Below the pieces are notes generated by a model. The model saw only the letters and a list, made by a program, of their open reading frames with translations, searched no databases and was not told the DNA's origin. A program made the position numbers and the translations under genes. A DNA stretch of 64,000 bases, taken from assembly GCF_008831285.2 (NCBI RefSeq), contig NC_045138.2, positions 14,830,571-14,894,570 on the forward strand, given 5' to 3'. How positions within the stretch are numbered: the stretch's first letter is position 1; the number at the start of each line of letters is the position of its first letter. Positions 52,501 through 62,415 of this stretch are shown here, in pieces. The DNA is from Nymphaea colorata. Lineage: Eukaryota; Streptophyta; Magnoliopsida; Nymphaeales; Nymphaeaceae.

Positions 52501-55500
52501 TCGTTATATTAACCATAGTCACAAAAAACCCTTTTTTTTGAAAAAAAAATGATAAATTAAATTGCTGTTTAAAACTAAAAAATGCATTTTTCCTTTTTTT
52601 TTTATTTTTTCACTTCTTTCATTTTGTTCAATTTTTTAATGCTAAACAGTTTTTTTTTTCATTTTCATTTTTTTATTTGTTACAAATCTACTTATCTTCT
52701 TATGTTTGTGTTATTAACTTCTCACTTATTTTCCCCCATTTTTAGTTTTTTTATATTTTTAAAAATTTACCATATTTTCCTCCTTTTTTTCAAGCTCGCC
52801 GTATTATACTCGAGAAAAACCTCACTGTTTAAAACTCCGAAACAATGTTATAAAAGGCGTAGCGTATCGCGTATCGGTCGGGCCGACTTATACGCCGTAT
52901 CGTAACGTATCGCAAACGTTGCGTAGCGTATCGTAAAATTAATTTTTTAATTTTAAAAAATATTTTAAAATCATAAAAATAGAAAAAAATCATTAAAAAT
53001 CTGAAAAAAATGAACAAAAAATAAGAAAATAAGAAAAATGTATTCAAATATAAAAAAGATCATCATACATAAGGAACATTCATGTGTATTAACTACACAT
53101 TCAAAAGTAAGAAATCAAATTTTCAAGAATAACATATAAGCATCCATCACGATTTTAAACTTGAAAATTTTATAGAATATTAGGACTTAGAGTCTTAGGA
53201 ATTGGAGTTTTAGGACTTAGATTACATCACAATTTTATAAGTTCAAAACATATAGTTATCATCTTTCCTGATTCAATGATAATATCTTCCAAATTGATGA
53301 ATCCTTGGTTATTTTTGATGAAAACGGGCAAAATCTATCCCTCCTACGTCTATTGGAGTCTTTAAATACAAGAAGAGAGAGGGGGAGGAGTGTTTAAACT
53401 TTTAAAAAATAAAGAAATATATGTTTTCTTCCGTATCGTACGATACGGACGCGTATCGTGTTTCAAACACGTATCGTATAAGTTTTCTTGACCTATACGA
53501 TACGTATCGTACGATACGCGCTCATATCGTACGATACAAATAACATTGCTCCGAAACATTATTTGTGATTATGATATTAACAAAAAAAGGAGATAGAAAA
53601 AACAGTAAAATATTGCAATATTTTGAAAAAAGACGTTGAAAAATTTGTTTTTACTTTTTCCAACTTTTGTTTTGTTATTTTATTTCCTCTTGTTTTAGGT
53701 TTTCATGTATCTTTACCTAATGTTTGAATTTTTTATTTTTTTGAAATACTCCGATTTTCCAAAAAAGAGAACTTTGTCAAAAAAGAAAACCTGAGAACGA
53801 TCTTTGTGGCTATGTTTAAACATTATTTTTACCTATTTTTTTGGATTTTTTTATTTCTGAAACATTTGTTGAGATTTTCCAAAATTTTCTCAAGAAACAC
53901 AATTTTGCCAAAAAATACTCGAGAAACTTCGCTGCTAAAAACCTGAGAACATTATTTGTGGCTATGTTTCAGACTGACGTTTAAGTTGTCCACGAATGGT
54001 GATAATAGCTATGAACAATTGACGAGCTCTAGTTTCATGATTTATCCAAAATAGTACACAACGTATTTGTAGCCACACACAATCAGTGCCCTAGCAGTGG
54101 CCAATCTGCACCCGCACCTAAGTCGACTTGACTAGGGTGTAGCAACCTTTTTGAAGGGTCTGTGTTACTTATATTGATATGTTCGTTGGCAAGCATGATG
54201 GCCCTTGATGCCTTTTTATTATGATTTGATTTAAGTCTTTTTCTTTTTGTTATTTGAGTAGAAAATACATTACTTGTTCTAGTTTTACTATAGTGGCAAC
54301 TATGTTGGACTTTGTCAATTATTTGTCATTTGTCGACTATCTTTATTACCTTAGACTTTTCTTATTTGTGATGCAGTGTGGTTTAAGAAGATCAGATCTC
54401 AGATTTAGATCCAGTTAGACTCTAGATTTGGTCTTATTTAGCATTGATATTATTTTGGATTTGGACCCCCTTTGTTTGGTGGATCTGATATCCAATTCGA
54501 ATTGAGGGTTCAGGCCTCTTCAAAAGCCTTTTTTTCTTTTGTTTTAGACTAACTGATGTTGAAAAAAAACCTAATTCCCTTTTGTTATTGAATTCTCTTT
54601 TCTTAGTGTTTTCCCTTTCATTCTTTGCTTTTTGGTGCTTTTCTAGCGGGGATTAGAATCAGAAAATCTTTTCTCTTTTCTTTTGTTTTAGGCTAATTGA
54701 TGATGAAATATAAAGGTCTACTCTAACTGGATCCGAATCTGGGATGTCACTAAACCACACTGCGTCAATTTGCCAGTAATTTCCTCTTTTCTTTTGTTTT
54801 AAAGTTGGGTTGTGCAGAAGTTTATTGGAATTTGAGAACTGCCATTAGAAGTGTTCTCCTTTTCACTTTTGTTCTTTTCCCACCCTCAATTGCAGTTATT
54901 GTCTTGGTGAAGTGAAATGGAGTGGTATAGAAGTCAATTGGCATTGTGAAAGTTGCTGTTTGAAGTGCTCTGAAATTACTCCTTCAATCGACAAGCAAGA
55001 TCTTGTTGCTAATGAAGTGAAAGAGGACAATGCCATGGGCACTTCCAGACTACTGGCTAATGTGAAACAAACTTCTGTTGCAAATATGAATATGGTTAGA
55101 AAAGTTGGCAGCAAAAGGAGACGAAGGAGATTAATTTTGGAGGATGAGGATGTAGATGAGGATGTGGTGCCACGAGAGGCTGGTTTGAATGTGGATGAGA
55201 ATAAAAATCCTGAAGTTGAAACTGATAGGAATTATCAAAATTTGGTGAATCTGGAGCCTGATGTGGATTATGCAAATGGTGTTAAGAAACTTGACATGAG
55301 AGGTTGCACATTTCCTGAGTCATCATCTAGAGATGTTAACAATGATTTGGGTCAAAGTCTGGGCTTGGAAGGTAATGTATGCGAGAATATTTCATGCAAC
55401 CCAACGTTGGATGAAGCTTCTAACTACATGGAAGGCTGGCCATTGTTTGAGCCAGTGTGGAGGTACATAAATGTCTTTATCATAATATCTCTTCTTTGGA

Positions 55501-55623
55501 GTCTTCATTTTTTTTTTGGGAAATTTGGGAATGTGAGTATTAATTCACTATTTTCCATTAAATTAAGAAATGAATACACTGTTAAATGCAATCTTGAACT
55601 AAGGATCTCTCAAAATATGTGTA

Positions 55624-55676
<53 letters not shown>

Positions 55677-58600
55677 CTTTGTGTATTTATATCTCTCAAA
55701 CCATTATAATCAAGTTCAGGTTCATGGAGATTTACACTATTCTTTTTACTGAATTTAGTGAACCAGTTGTACGGTTAAGGTGAGGTTATGATGAACAGTT
55801 GAAAAAATAAATAGAGCAAATTTGAAAGAAGTTCCAACCAAGAAAGTGGATCGATTTAGTGAAAGGTGTTATAAACCCCCTTTTTTTTAAAAAAAAAAAA
55901 AAACAGTTTTGGGTTCCCTTAAGGTTTTACAGAGGTTGCATTGTACAAAACGATGCAACATGGGTGTCCTACACCCTCATACCTTGCAACATGGGTGTAT
56001 CACAGAACCTGATTGCTATGTTACATATAGTAAGTTTCAGCTTTAGTTGGTTAGCTTCATTAAATTTGATGTTCTAATAGTTGGATAGTTGTCTGCTTTG
56101 TTAGTGCCTAAGTTGGAATACTAGACTAGAAAAATAAGTGTAGTTTATTGACGTATAACTTGCAATATAGCCTTGAGCTGTCGAGGCCAAGGAAAAAGTT
56201 ATACGATTTAGTACAATGGGAAGTTACATGATAGTCATGTATTTCAGCTCCCAAAAGTTATAGGAGCAAAACATGCAAATGAAGCCCAAGCCTCGCTGAA
56301 ATCCAACGGCCATTTAGGCTCCTAGAAAATGCTACCTCTGAGACTTGTTTCGCAGAGCTGTAATAATTCAGGTGGTGATTAATTTTTAACTCTCTTCGAT
56401 GAAAACTTGCTGTTTAGATTTTTCTTTAAGAAAGTCCTTGTTTAAATTCTTTTCTCAGGAGTAGATGGCAATGCTATTTGTTCTTGATATTTTTGGGGTA
56501 CTTGAATATAAAGGTGAAGTTCTTTTTGTTCTGAAAATCTTGTCTTCCTACTATTTGCAGTGGAAGCTTTTGTATTCGCGGCTACCGGTATGGTGAAATG
56601 AGAGCTCACTTGTCAAACACAGCATGTGAAAAAGTTTTTCTTGTGGCAAGAAGTATGCCTACAAGGCTTTCTATACACGTCCATCAAAGATCTGATGTTT
56701 GGCCTAAAAGCTTTCAGAAATCTCCTCCCCATGGTGGACATATTGCTTTATATTTTTTCCCCAACTCCAACTCTGGAAAGTAAGTTTTTTTTTTTCCATT
56801 TTGTTTTTGTGGGTAGGGAGTCGTGTTGTTATCAGAGCGGAGGGGTGGTTAGATTCTTCTTCATGGACGACACATACTGTTTTTCATCAGTAGTTTAAGG
56901 ACCTGATTGGTTTCACTGCCTGTGTGTATTTTGAAGGGATGAGCATTCATTTGAGATGCTTTTGGATGATTTAATCACTTCTGATCTCGCTTTAAAGGTC
57001 TGTTTTGATGATTCGGAGCTGCTGGTGTTCCCTTCCCTTCAGTTGCCAGAACCATACCACCGTACGTATCCGAACTTCTTGTTCAAGATTTCTGTTGTTT
57101 GAGTATCTTGTGATCAGCTTGTGGAACCATCTGTAATGTGAACATGAGCTGGCTCATAAAAAGGAAGCCTGTTAGTTAACTGTCATCAGGTGTTTCTTTT
57201 CTTTCGTTAAGTACCTGGTACAAACATATTTATTTATTTTTGTCACCTAAAAGAATCATATAGCTTTCATCAGGTAATTTTTGGCTGGGGTTTGGTCCGT
57301 AGTACACAAAACTTATTATTTTTTGTCACCTAATACAAGACAACTGTCTTGAGGTCCTTTTCATTATGTTGATTCCTTTTGTTTAATTTCATACTCTCCT
57401 TGTATCTAGTTTTCCATGGTGATTATTGGTTTACCGTCTCATTTAATATGAGTTTACAATTTCAGCTGCTGTCCAGATGTGACTCCTTGTTGGGATTATC
57501 TAAGGACCATAGTCACTTTTTTTTAAAAAAAACCCCAATAAGAACTGCCTTAAACTCCAAAATGTTATTTTTTTTACATTTTTTTCTTTTTGATCATGTT
57601 TTTATTATTATTTTTATGTTATTTTGCTTTAAATTTTAAAACAAGTTAAATTTATTTATCTTCATTTACGTTGTTAGTAAAACTATGTTTTCTTGTTAGT
57701 TTTTCATTTATTTTACTTCTTAAATTTTAGGATTTTTTTTTTTAAATTTCTGAAAAGGTTGTCTATTTTTTCCCGCAATTTTCAACTTTGTGAAAAAACT
57801 TCCCGAAAAGAGCCTAACCATTAAAAACTTGTTAACAATATTCATGGCTATGCTCAGGATGTAGTCGTGAGGAATTATCTCATGTGCTATCTCTTTCATG
57901 TCAAAGTCTTCCTTTTGATGGTGCTTCAATTTGGATGTTCTTTCTAGTTATCTAACTTTATAATGTTACCTAGACAATTGTAGTAGTCGTTCATTCTTGA
58001 AGTGTTTGATTGCTTTTATCCCCAACTTTATAATGTCACCTACACTTATCGAACCCTAGGAATATGATTCAAGCTCAAATTATGCAGCAAAATGAAGCTG
58101 GGTTAATGTTGACATATGTTGGTCTTGTTTCGTATATGGTACCTATAGGGAGTAAGAAGGAAAGGTCGATCAAATTATTTTCTGGAGTGGACTGTTTTTG
58201 ATTAGTTATGGGCATTACGTGTTCTGTATGTCACAGGTTTTCATCAAAGATATTACATATGGGGGGTTTTCAAAAATAAGTCAAGCGATGGATTGCCTCA
58301 TATTGATGGAAGTTTGCGAAAAGGAAGAGCCAGCTTGCACTCATCGGATCACTTGCCCGGAAGAATAATCGATTCAGTTGATTCTTTGCCTTCCATAATC
58401 TCCTCTCCATCTTTATGTTCACCTACACCTGATGATATACAGCCGCATGGAATGGTGGATTCAGTCAAAATCAAACTTAGGAGCGGAAGCAAGGATTCTG
58501 TTATGTGCAAAATGGTGCTTCCACACGCATGCTTATCACATCCTCAACAATTGGAGCCTAGCCATTGTGAAATAAAAAAGCTTCAAAGGGATGAGGTGAC

Positions 58601-58952
58601 TGAGAACGTGCTTCTTCCTTTGGATATGAAGACCTGCAACTCCGTGCTGAAAAGGAGCGGATTGTGCCAGCAAGACTGTAATTCTAGCTTTGAGTTTCCT
58701 GTTTTTTCAAATGCAGAGGATGGCGTCCCTATAGTAGGGAATCGTCAACCTGAACTTGGTGAGGTGCAAGATGATACATCCAACTGTTTGAATCTTTTCC
58801 CACTTGCAGGTGAGGATCTTGCTGTAATGGTTAGAATGGGGGACAATAGTGGGATTAGTCTTGAACTGGGGCTCAGTCGGATGACTGCGAAGCGGGGTGG
58901 TAGTTATAAGAATACAAAGCCTCTGGAACCTGGAAGAAGTTTACTATGCTGA
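40551..58952 (+). CDS. AIPP2-like PHD-finger protein with SPOC-like domain (chromatin silencing)
   Basis: Coding exons: 40551-40553 (ATG only), 45853-45938, 54896-55462, 56561-56779, 56937-57061, 58237-58952. All junctions are GT-AG and all phases agree, giving 571 residues. The PHD finger has ligands C5, C8, C20, C23, H29, C32, C47 and C50 (Cys4-His-Cys3) and is split after H29 by a 9-kb intron. A linker carries a basic cluster (GSKRRRRR) beside an acidic stretch. The SPOC-like domain (about 217-347) shows WSGSF, AHLSNTACEKV, WPKSF, IALYFFP, ELLVFPS and RYYIWGVFK, the wording of the AIPP2/PAIPP2/At1g43770 group. AIPP2 links a BAH-domain H3K27me3 reader to the phosphatase CPL2 in a silencing complex; the PHD is expected to read the H3 tail. 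Near the end LELGL (542-546) is an EAR-type motif. The start is the least certain part: an ATG at 45847, with a stop two codons upstream, would give 572 residues in the same frame. Confidence 0.8.
40905..41289. mobile_element. MITE-like repeat, CATAGTCAC family, copy 1
   Basis: An AT-rich 385-bp element ends in TTTGTGACTATG. It is clearly related over its length to 52514-52842 plus 53557-53573 (shared CAAATCTACTTATCTT, CAAGCTCGCCGTATTATA, GAGAAAAACCTCAC, TTTAAAACTC). The left terminus has decayed (CAAAGTCAC) and no target duplication is visible. It lies in the large intron after the start-codon exon. Confidence 0.5.
42231..44221 (-). mobile_element. Complete 2-kb non-autonomous LTR retrotransposon (TRIM-like)
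   Basis: The direct repeats 42231-42937 (707 bp) and 43541-44221 (681 bp) are the LTRs. The internal region is only about 603 bp. Read on the minus strand, a primer-binding site TAGTATCAGAGT (near 43527-43538, one or two changes from the tRNA-Met type TGGTATCAGAGC) lies just after the 5' LTR, and a polypurine tract GGTGGGAGAA (42938-42947) lies just before the 3' LTR. LTRs run TGTTGC...TGACA on that strand. The element is flanked on both sides by the same 5-bp target duplication CTTAG (42226-42230 and 44222-44226). No gag or pol is present, so it needed proteins from another element. It lies in the second intron of the AIPP2-like gene, antisense to it. Confidence 0.88.
44341..45595 (-). mobile_element. 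Decayed hAT element, parent-type copy
   Basis: The left end CAATTTTGTAAAAG and the right end CAGATAACATTG match the termini of the two MITEs at 46819 and 52843. Flanks CTTTTAGT (44333-44340) and CTTATGGT (45596-45603) agree at six of eight positions, as expected of an aged 8-bp hAT duplication. The left 600 bp align with the body of the MITE at 52843-53548 (shared ATCATCATACATAA, AAGTTCAAAACATATA, ATTCAA(C/T)GATAAT). The interior holds a transposase remnant on the minus strand. Confidence 0.65.
44913..45225 (-). pseudogene. hAT transposase remnant (DUF659-type region)
   Basis: A short minus-strand frame reads RTFINFLVYFPLGTM, close to the conserved R-T-L-I-N-F-L-V...G-T segment of plant hAT transposases of the DUF659 group. 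An overlapping frame supplies a preceding piece (KHTIKCNGKWVHKYQVQNIHKL), so the gene is broken by frameshifts and stops. No complete catalytic core is visible. It cannot encode an active enzyme. Confidence 0.6.
46819..47197. mobile_element. hAT-type MITE with ACGATACG subterminal repeats
   Basis: 379-bp element with termini CAGTGTTGTA and TACAACATTG (one mismatch). Flanks CGTAGGGG (46811-46818) and CGTATGGG (47198-47205) match at seven of eight bases, the 8-bp duplication size of hAT elements. The left half is packed with ACGATACG/CGTATCGT motifs in both orientations, probably transposase-binding repeats. Lies in the 9-kb intron of the AIPP2-like gene. Confidence 0.8.
48025..51210 (+). mobile_element. 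Truncated LTR element with unidentified internal frames
   Basis: 48025-48243 looks like a 5' LTR: it starts TGTTAGACACC, has a TATA box (cctatataaaaagggg) near 48080 and ends GGCTTACA. Four bases later comes TATCAGAGCTGG, a tRNA-Met type primer-binding site. Internal frames are broken: 48474-48668, 48776-49132, 49138-49404, 50102-50440 and 50586-51206. They read as real but decayed protein (mixed, non-repetitive composition), yet I see no gag, protease, RT or integrase motif. No 3' LTR copy was found, so the right limit is arbitrary. Lies in the 9-kb intron. Confidence 0.5.
52190..52267. mobile_element. Right end of a hAT-like element with (GTACCC)-type subterminal repeats
   Basis: Tandem ACCCGCACCC/ACCCGTACC motifs run up to a terminus ATGTGACATAG, identical to that of the MITE at 35366-35594. 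Similar GTGCGGGTGCGG motifs occur at 51165-51190, so the element may span about 51160-52267, but no matching left terminus was found. Confidence 0.4.
52514..53573. mobile_element. CATAGTCAC-family MITE, copy 2, interrupted by a nested MITE
   Basis: Termini CATAGTCACAAA (52514-52525) and TTTGTGATTATG (ending 53573) are inverted with one mismatch. The element is flanked by perfect 8-bp duplications ATATTAAC (52506-52513 and 53574-53581), pointing to the hAT superfamily. Removing the nested 706-bp element and one of its duplications leaves about 346 bp, close to the other family copies. Confidence 0.8.
52843..53548. mobile_element. hAT-type MITE nested in another MITE
   Basis: 706-bp element with termini CAATGTTAT and ATAACATTG (perfect over 9 bp) and perfect 8-bp target duplications CTCCGAAA (52835-52842 and 53549-53556). 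Both subterminal regions carry CGTATCG and ATCGTACGATACG motifs, as in the copy at 46819. The pre-insertion sequence (AAAACTCCGAAACATTATTTGTG) is confirmed by the related repeat at 41260-41289. Confidence 0.88.
55625..55672. repeat. (TG)n(AG)n microsatellite in an intron
   Basis: Eight TG units and sixteen GA units lie in the intron after the second long exon of the AIPP2-like gene. They are read through by the open frame that runs past the donor at 55463, but are not coding in the spliced model. Confidence 0.9.
57508..57852. mobile_element. CATAGTCAC-family MITE, copy 3 (divergent)
   Basis: Starts CATAGTCAC and ends CATGGCTATG. The body shows the same T-rich layout as the two other copies (TTTATTTATCTTCATTTACGTT, TTTCATTTATTTTACTT, CCATTAAAAACT) but is more diverged. 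It lies in the last intron of the AIPP2-like gene, with no clear target duplication. Confidence 0.45.
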
Positions 58953-60380
58953 TTTCATGATTCCCACGATTCCGGTTGAGCTTTTGAGGTGACGAATGTC
59001 TTGACTCGAGTCAAGAATCATTTTTGGCTTCTGCTCGATCCGAGTTTCTGCCTTCTCACTCAATTTTCATTTGTATTAACACAGCCCGCTTCCGCGTTTC
59101 ACTAGAAGAGCCAAAGAGATCCAGATAGTGTAAAGTATTTGGCCAAATTGAGGTGCAGAAGCAGGTTGCATTTGTTATATGACTATTGTTGTACAGTTTG
59201 TGAAGATATTTGCATCTAGTAGCCTGGAGCATACAAATTTAGGGACGATCGCGTAGACTTTTGCAGTGACTTTTTCCAAACTGCCAAACCTTGTCTAACG
59301 GATCATCTATCGAAGGCTTCCACGTGTATGATTGATGATGGGTGGGCAGTAGGGTCCGTTTACATTGCGGGGGAAGGAATTCAATTTGGATTTGGATTGT
59401 GCTTGTGCAAATGATTGGTTCTAAAAAAGCGTATTAACAATATAATTGCCTGCCCTTTTATGATGACAAGGAACCTTCCAAGCAACCGTGAGACTTTTGT
59501 CTACCGTTCAATATCCGATGTGCCAATGTTGACCGATTGATCTGTCCCTGTAATTGAACCTTCTAGGTGTTATCTAGGCATTTGATTTAGCATATATGAA
59601 TTTTAGTTCCTCCACTTGTTCTGGAATGCTTCTTCAAGTAAGTGGGAGAAGGCAGGTACGTCCGTTCGATTCTTGGGATCCCTGATCCCTCTCATTGTAG
59701 CAATCCAACCTACTCCAAATGCTAAGCTCAATTTTTTTGTATGGCCGGTTAGCAGTTTTGGTTTTAGTTCCAAAAAGTTAGTTTTAGTTCCAAAAAGTTA
59801 TAAACTAGTTCAATCGATCATTTATAAGTCCTTGAAAGTAATGAGATTAAACAACCCACATCCTTCCAAACATGCTCATCCGCATGTGGGACTCTCCAAG
59901 GTAGCATACTATACTGCTTGAGTACATCATCATCTAACGGTTTTATTTATGATCTAAATAAGAATATTAACTAGGATAACTAATCACTTAACCAAGTCTT
60001 TTTTAAGTCGGTTAGTGATTTAATTTAATACATGACTAAATTTAATCAGTAGGTTATTACATGCACACGTTAAAAGAAGCATCTACTGTTCAGCAGCCGG
60101 CCGGGGCAGTAGCTTTGTCTAATCTTTTTTCTTTCTTTCTTTCTTTTTTTTTTGAACGGTTGGATCTTGGAATAAGTACAGCAATTGTAAATCCTCGTTC
60201 TGAAACTGATTTATTTGGATTCCTATCAGTAAAAACCTCGCTTGAGTTCAAAATATTTGGTTCTACACTGGATCTGGATTTGAATCTGCATAGTTCAAAC
60301 CTGATGGTAAATAAGATAGAAGAAGGGAAAGGGTGTTATTGAGCTACAACAAGGTGGCAGTACTGTTCAGGTGAAGTGAA
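58953..60380. other. Intergenic region between the AIPP2-like and ATXR5-type genes
   Basis: The left part is probably 3'UTR of the AIPP2-like gene. A 20-bp direct repeat (GTTTTAGTTCCAAAAAGTTA, twice in tandem at 59758-59797) is visible. Frames at 59616-59921 and 60061-60342 have no recognisable features. No gene seen. Confidence 0.5.
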
Positions 60381-60385
60381 TCCTA

Positions 60386-60488
60386 CCACGTCAGCCCTTT
60401 TTGCCACGTCATTACCCGCGCAATATTTCGCGGGAAAGGGAAAAAGGCAATTCCTCCGCCATTCCCCGCCCTCTTTTCCCGGCAAAAA
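60386..60488 (+). promoter_or_regulatory. E2F-type sites and ACGT elements in the ATXR5 promoter
   Basis: TTTCGCGGGAAA (60426-60437) fits the plant E2F consensus TTTSSCGS on both strands. A second site, TTTTCCCGGC (60474-60483), fits it on the plus strand. Two CCACGTCA elements (bZIP-type ACGT cores) lie just upstream, at about 60387-60408. E2F control of ATXR5/ATXR6 in S phase is established in Arabidopsis, so the sites agree with the gene downstream. Binding itself is inferred. Confidence 0.6.
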
Positions 60489-60656
60489 CCGTTGGCGCCG
60501 CCGCTCACCTCACAGAGAAAAGGAGGAAGAGAGGCGAGAGCGAGCGCGCGCGCGAGAGTGCGAGAGAGAGAGAGAGAGAAGGGTTGCCGTTTAACTCCCT
60601 CCCTCCCCATCTGCATGCGTGTTATGTTTTGATTGCTGCCGGTGGATCTTCCGGCC

Positions 60657-62351
60657 ATGACGCCGTCAATCCGTCTGATTTGCCCGTGGGAAGCCCATCA
60701 CCGGAAGCGGACGGAGGCGCCCCGCCACCTCCTCCTGCACGGACCCTCGCCGGATCTTCCCACCCAGAAATACCGCTCCATGTCGGAAATCATCGCCAAT
60801 ACGGCTCCCCATGTCGCGTTGACCTCTGCCCCATACGATGACAGCGACGACGACGACGACGACCGCGACGATTATTCGGGTGTCAAGTGCGAGGAGTGCC
60901 GCTCCGGTGAATGCGGTGGCGAGATGCTCCTCTGCGACAAGTGCGACCGTGGGTTCCATATTTTTTGCCTCCGGCCGATCATTGTTAGGGTTCCGACTGG
61001 TCCTTGGTTCTGCCCTAGCTGCTCTAGCCAGAAAACCTCGCGAGGTAATTGCGAATCCCTCTTTGCAGATGATTTAGGGCTTCTTTTCTGCTATTTCCTA
61101 ATAGATGGTATTCTGATCTGGCTTCCCTGGTGATGTCGCGTAGTCTTACGGCTTAGTCAAACGAAGATAATCGATTTCTTCGGCATACAGAAACCAGATA
61201 ACCCAGTCGAGAAATTTTCAATCGGTATGCCTTCTGTCTTCGTTCCTCATATCTCTTATCCCGTGAATAAATCTAAGGGACGGTACTCTTCTGCATGTGT
61301 TATTTACTGGCATTGAATTGTAATTGTGGTCTCGGTAGATGCTCGGAAACGGAGGAGGCGATCAGGGCAATTGGTGATTTCAAAGAAGAAGAGGAGATTG
61401 CTGCCGTTCGTTCCGAGTGTGGAACCAGAGAGAAGATTGGAACAGATGCGTTCGCTTGCTGCAGGTTTGAAGGCATTGAAGATGCAATTCTACGATGACC
61501 TGACCTATGTACCTGGAATGGCGCCCAGGTCGGCCAATGCAGCGAAATTGGAGAAGGGTGGAATGCAGGTGCTTATATTTTCTTGTTTTATTTTAGGATC
61601 GAGGTTGCTTTTCCACAGACGTTCGATATCCTATGAATAACACTGTGATAATTTTCTCCTTTGGAAGTACAAGGCGAAATCCTAGCTTTCCTCTTTCTAT
61701 TATCATGGTGTGGTGCTATGCACAAGAAACACGAAATGCACTACAATACTATAAAACATTTGACTTGTTTGATGTTTTGTCAAGCCGAAGTGTGTGAACT
61801 CAGACAGAACGAGCATCTGGAGTCAAGTTAGACAGGTGTCTTTAGATTGTTGGACGGATTTCTTCGTTCATGTAGGTGGATGAACTGGTTGCATGGGCCA
61901 AGAAAAAGGGTATTGAAGTTGCATTGCTGGGGTTTGGCCAGCTGTGCACTGAATTACTTAGGGTGATATCTCGTCCTTCGTTCTCATGATCAGTAGGCCT
62001 TGCATCATCATCTACCTTGGTTCAGGTTGTGTCTATCGTTCGTTTTGTTTCTTGGCATAGTGCATACACCGTACACTAGCCTTTCATATATCCCTGATTT
62101 CGGTTTCTCTTTTAACACTTCATCAGTCCCAATATATTTAAATGCGGTTTTAAGTTTGCCTTTCGCCATTAAAATTTGTGAAGAGTTACTGTGGAAACTA
62201 AGATTCAATCTTCTAACAAATTTATCTATTTTGTTTTCAACAGGTTTTATCTAAAGAAGATACGCAAACCCTAGATCAATGCAAGGCAATGTACAAACGT
62301 GGAGAAGGGCCTCCTCTTCTTGTTACTTTTGACCCCTTTGAAGGGTAATTA

Positions 62352-62415
<64 letters not shown>

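Noticed and set aside
54912-55709. 265-residue frame taken as a complete gene
   Set aside because: Only 54896-55462 is coding; beyond the donor at 55463 the frame runs through intron and a (TG)n(GA)n tract. The PHD and SPOC-like halves lie in other exons.
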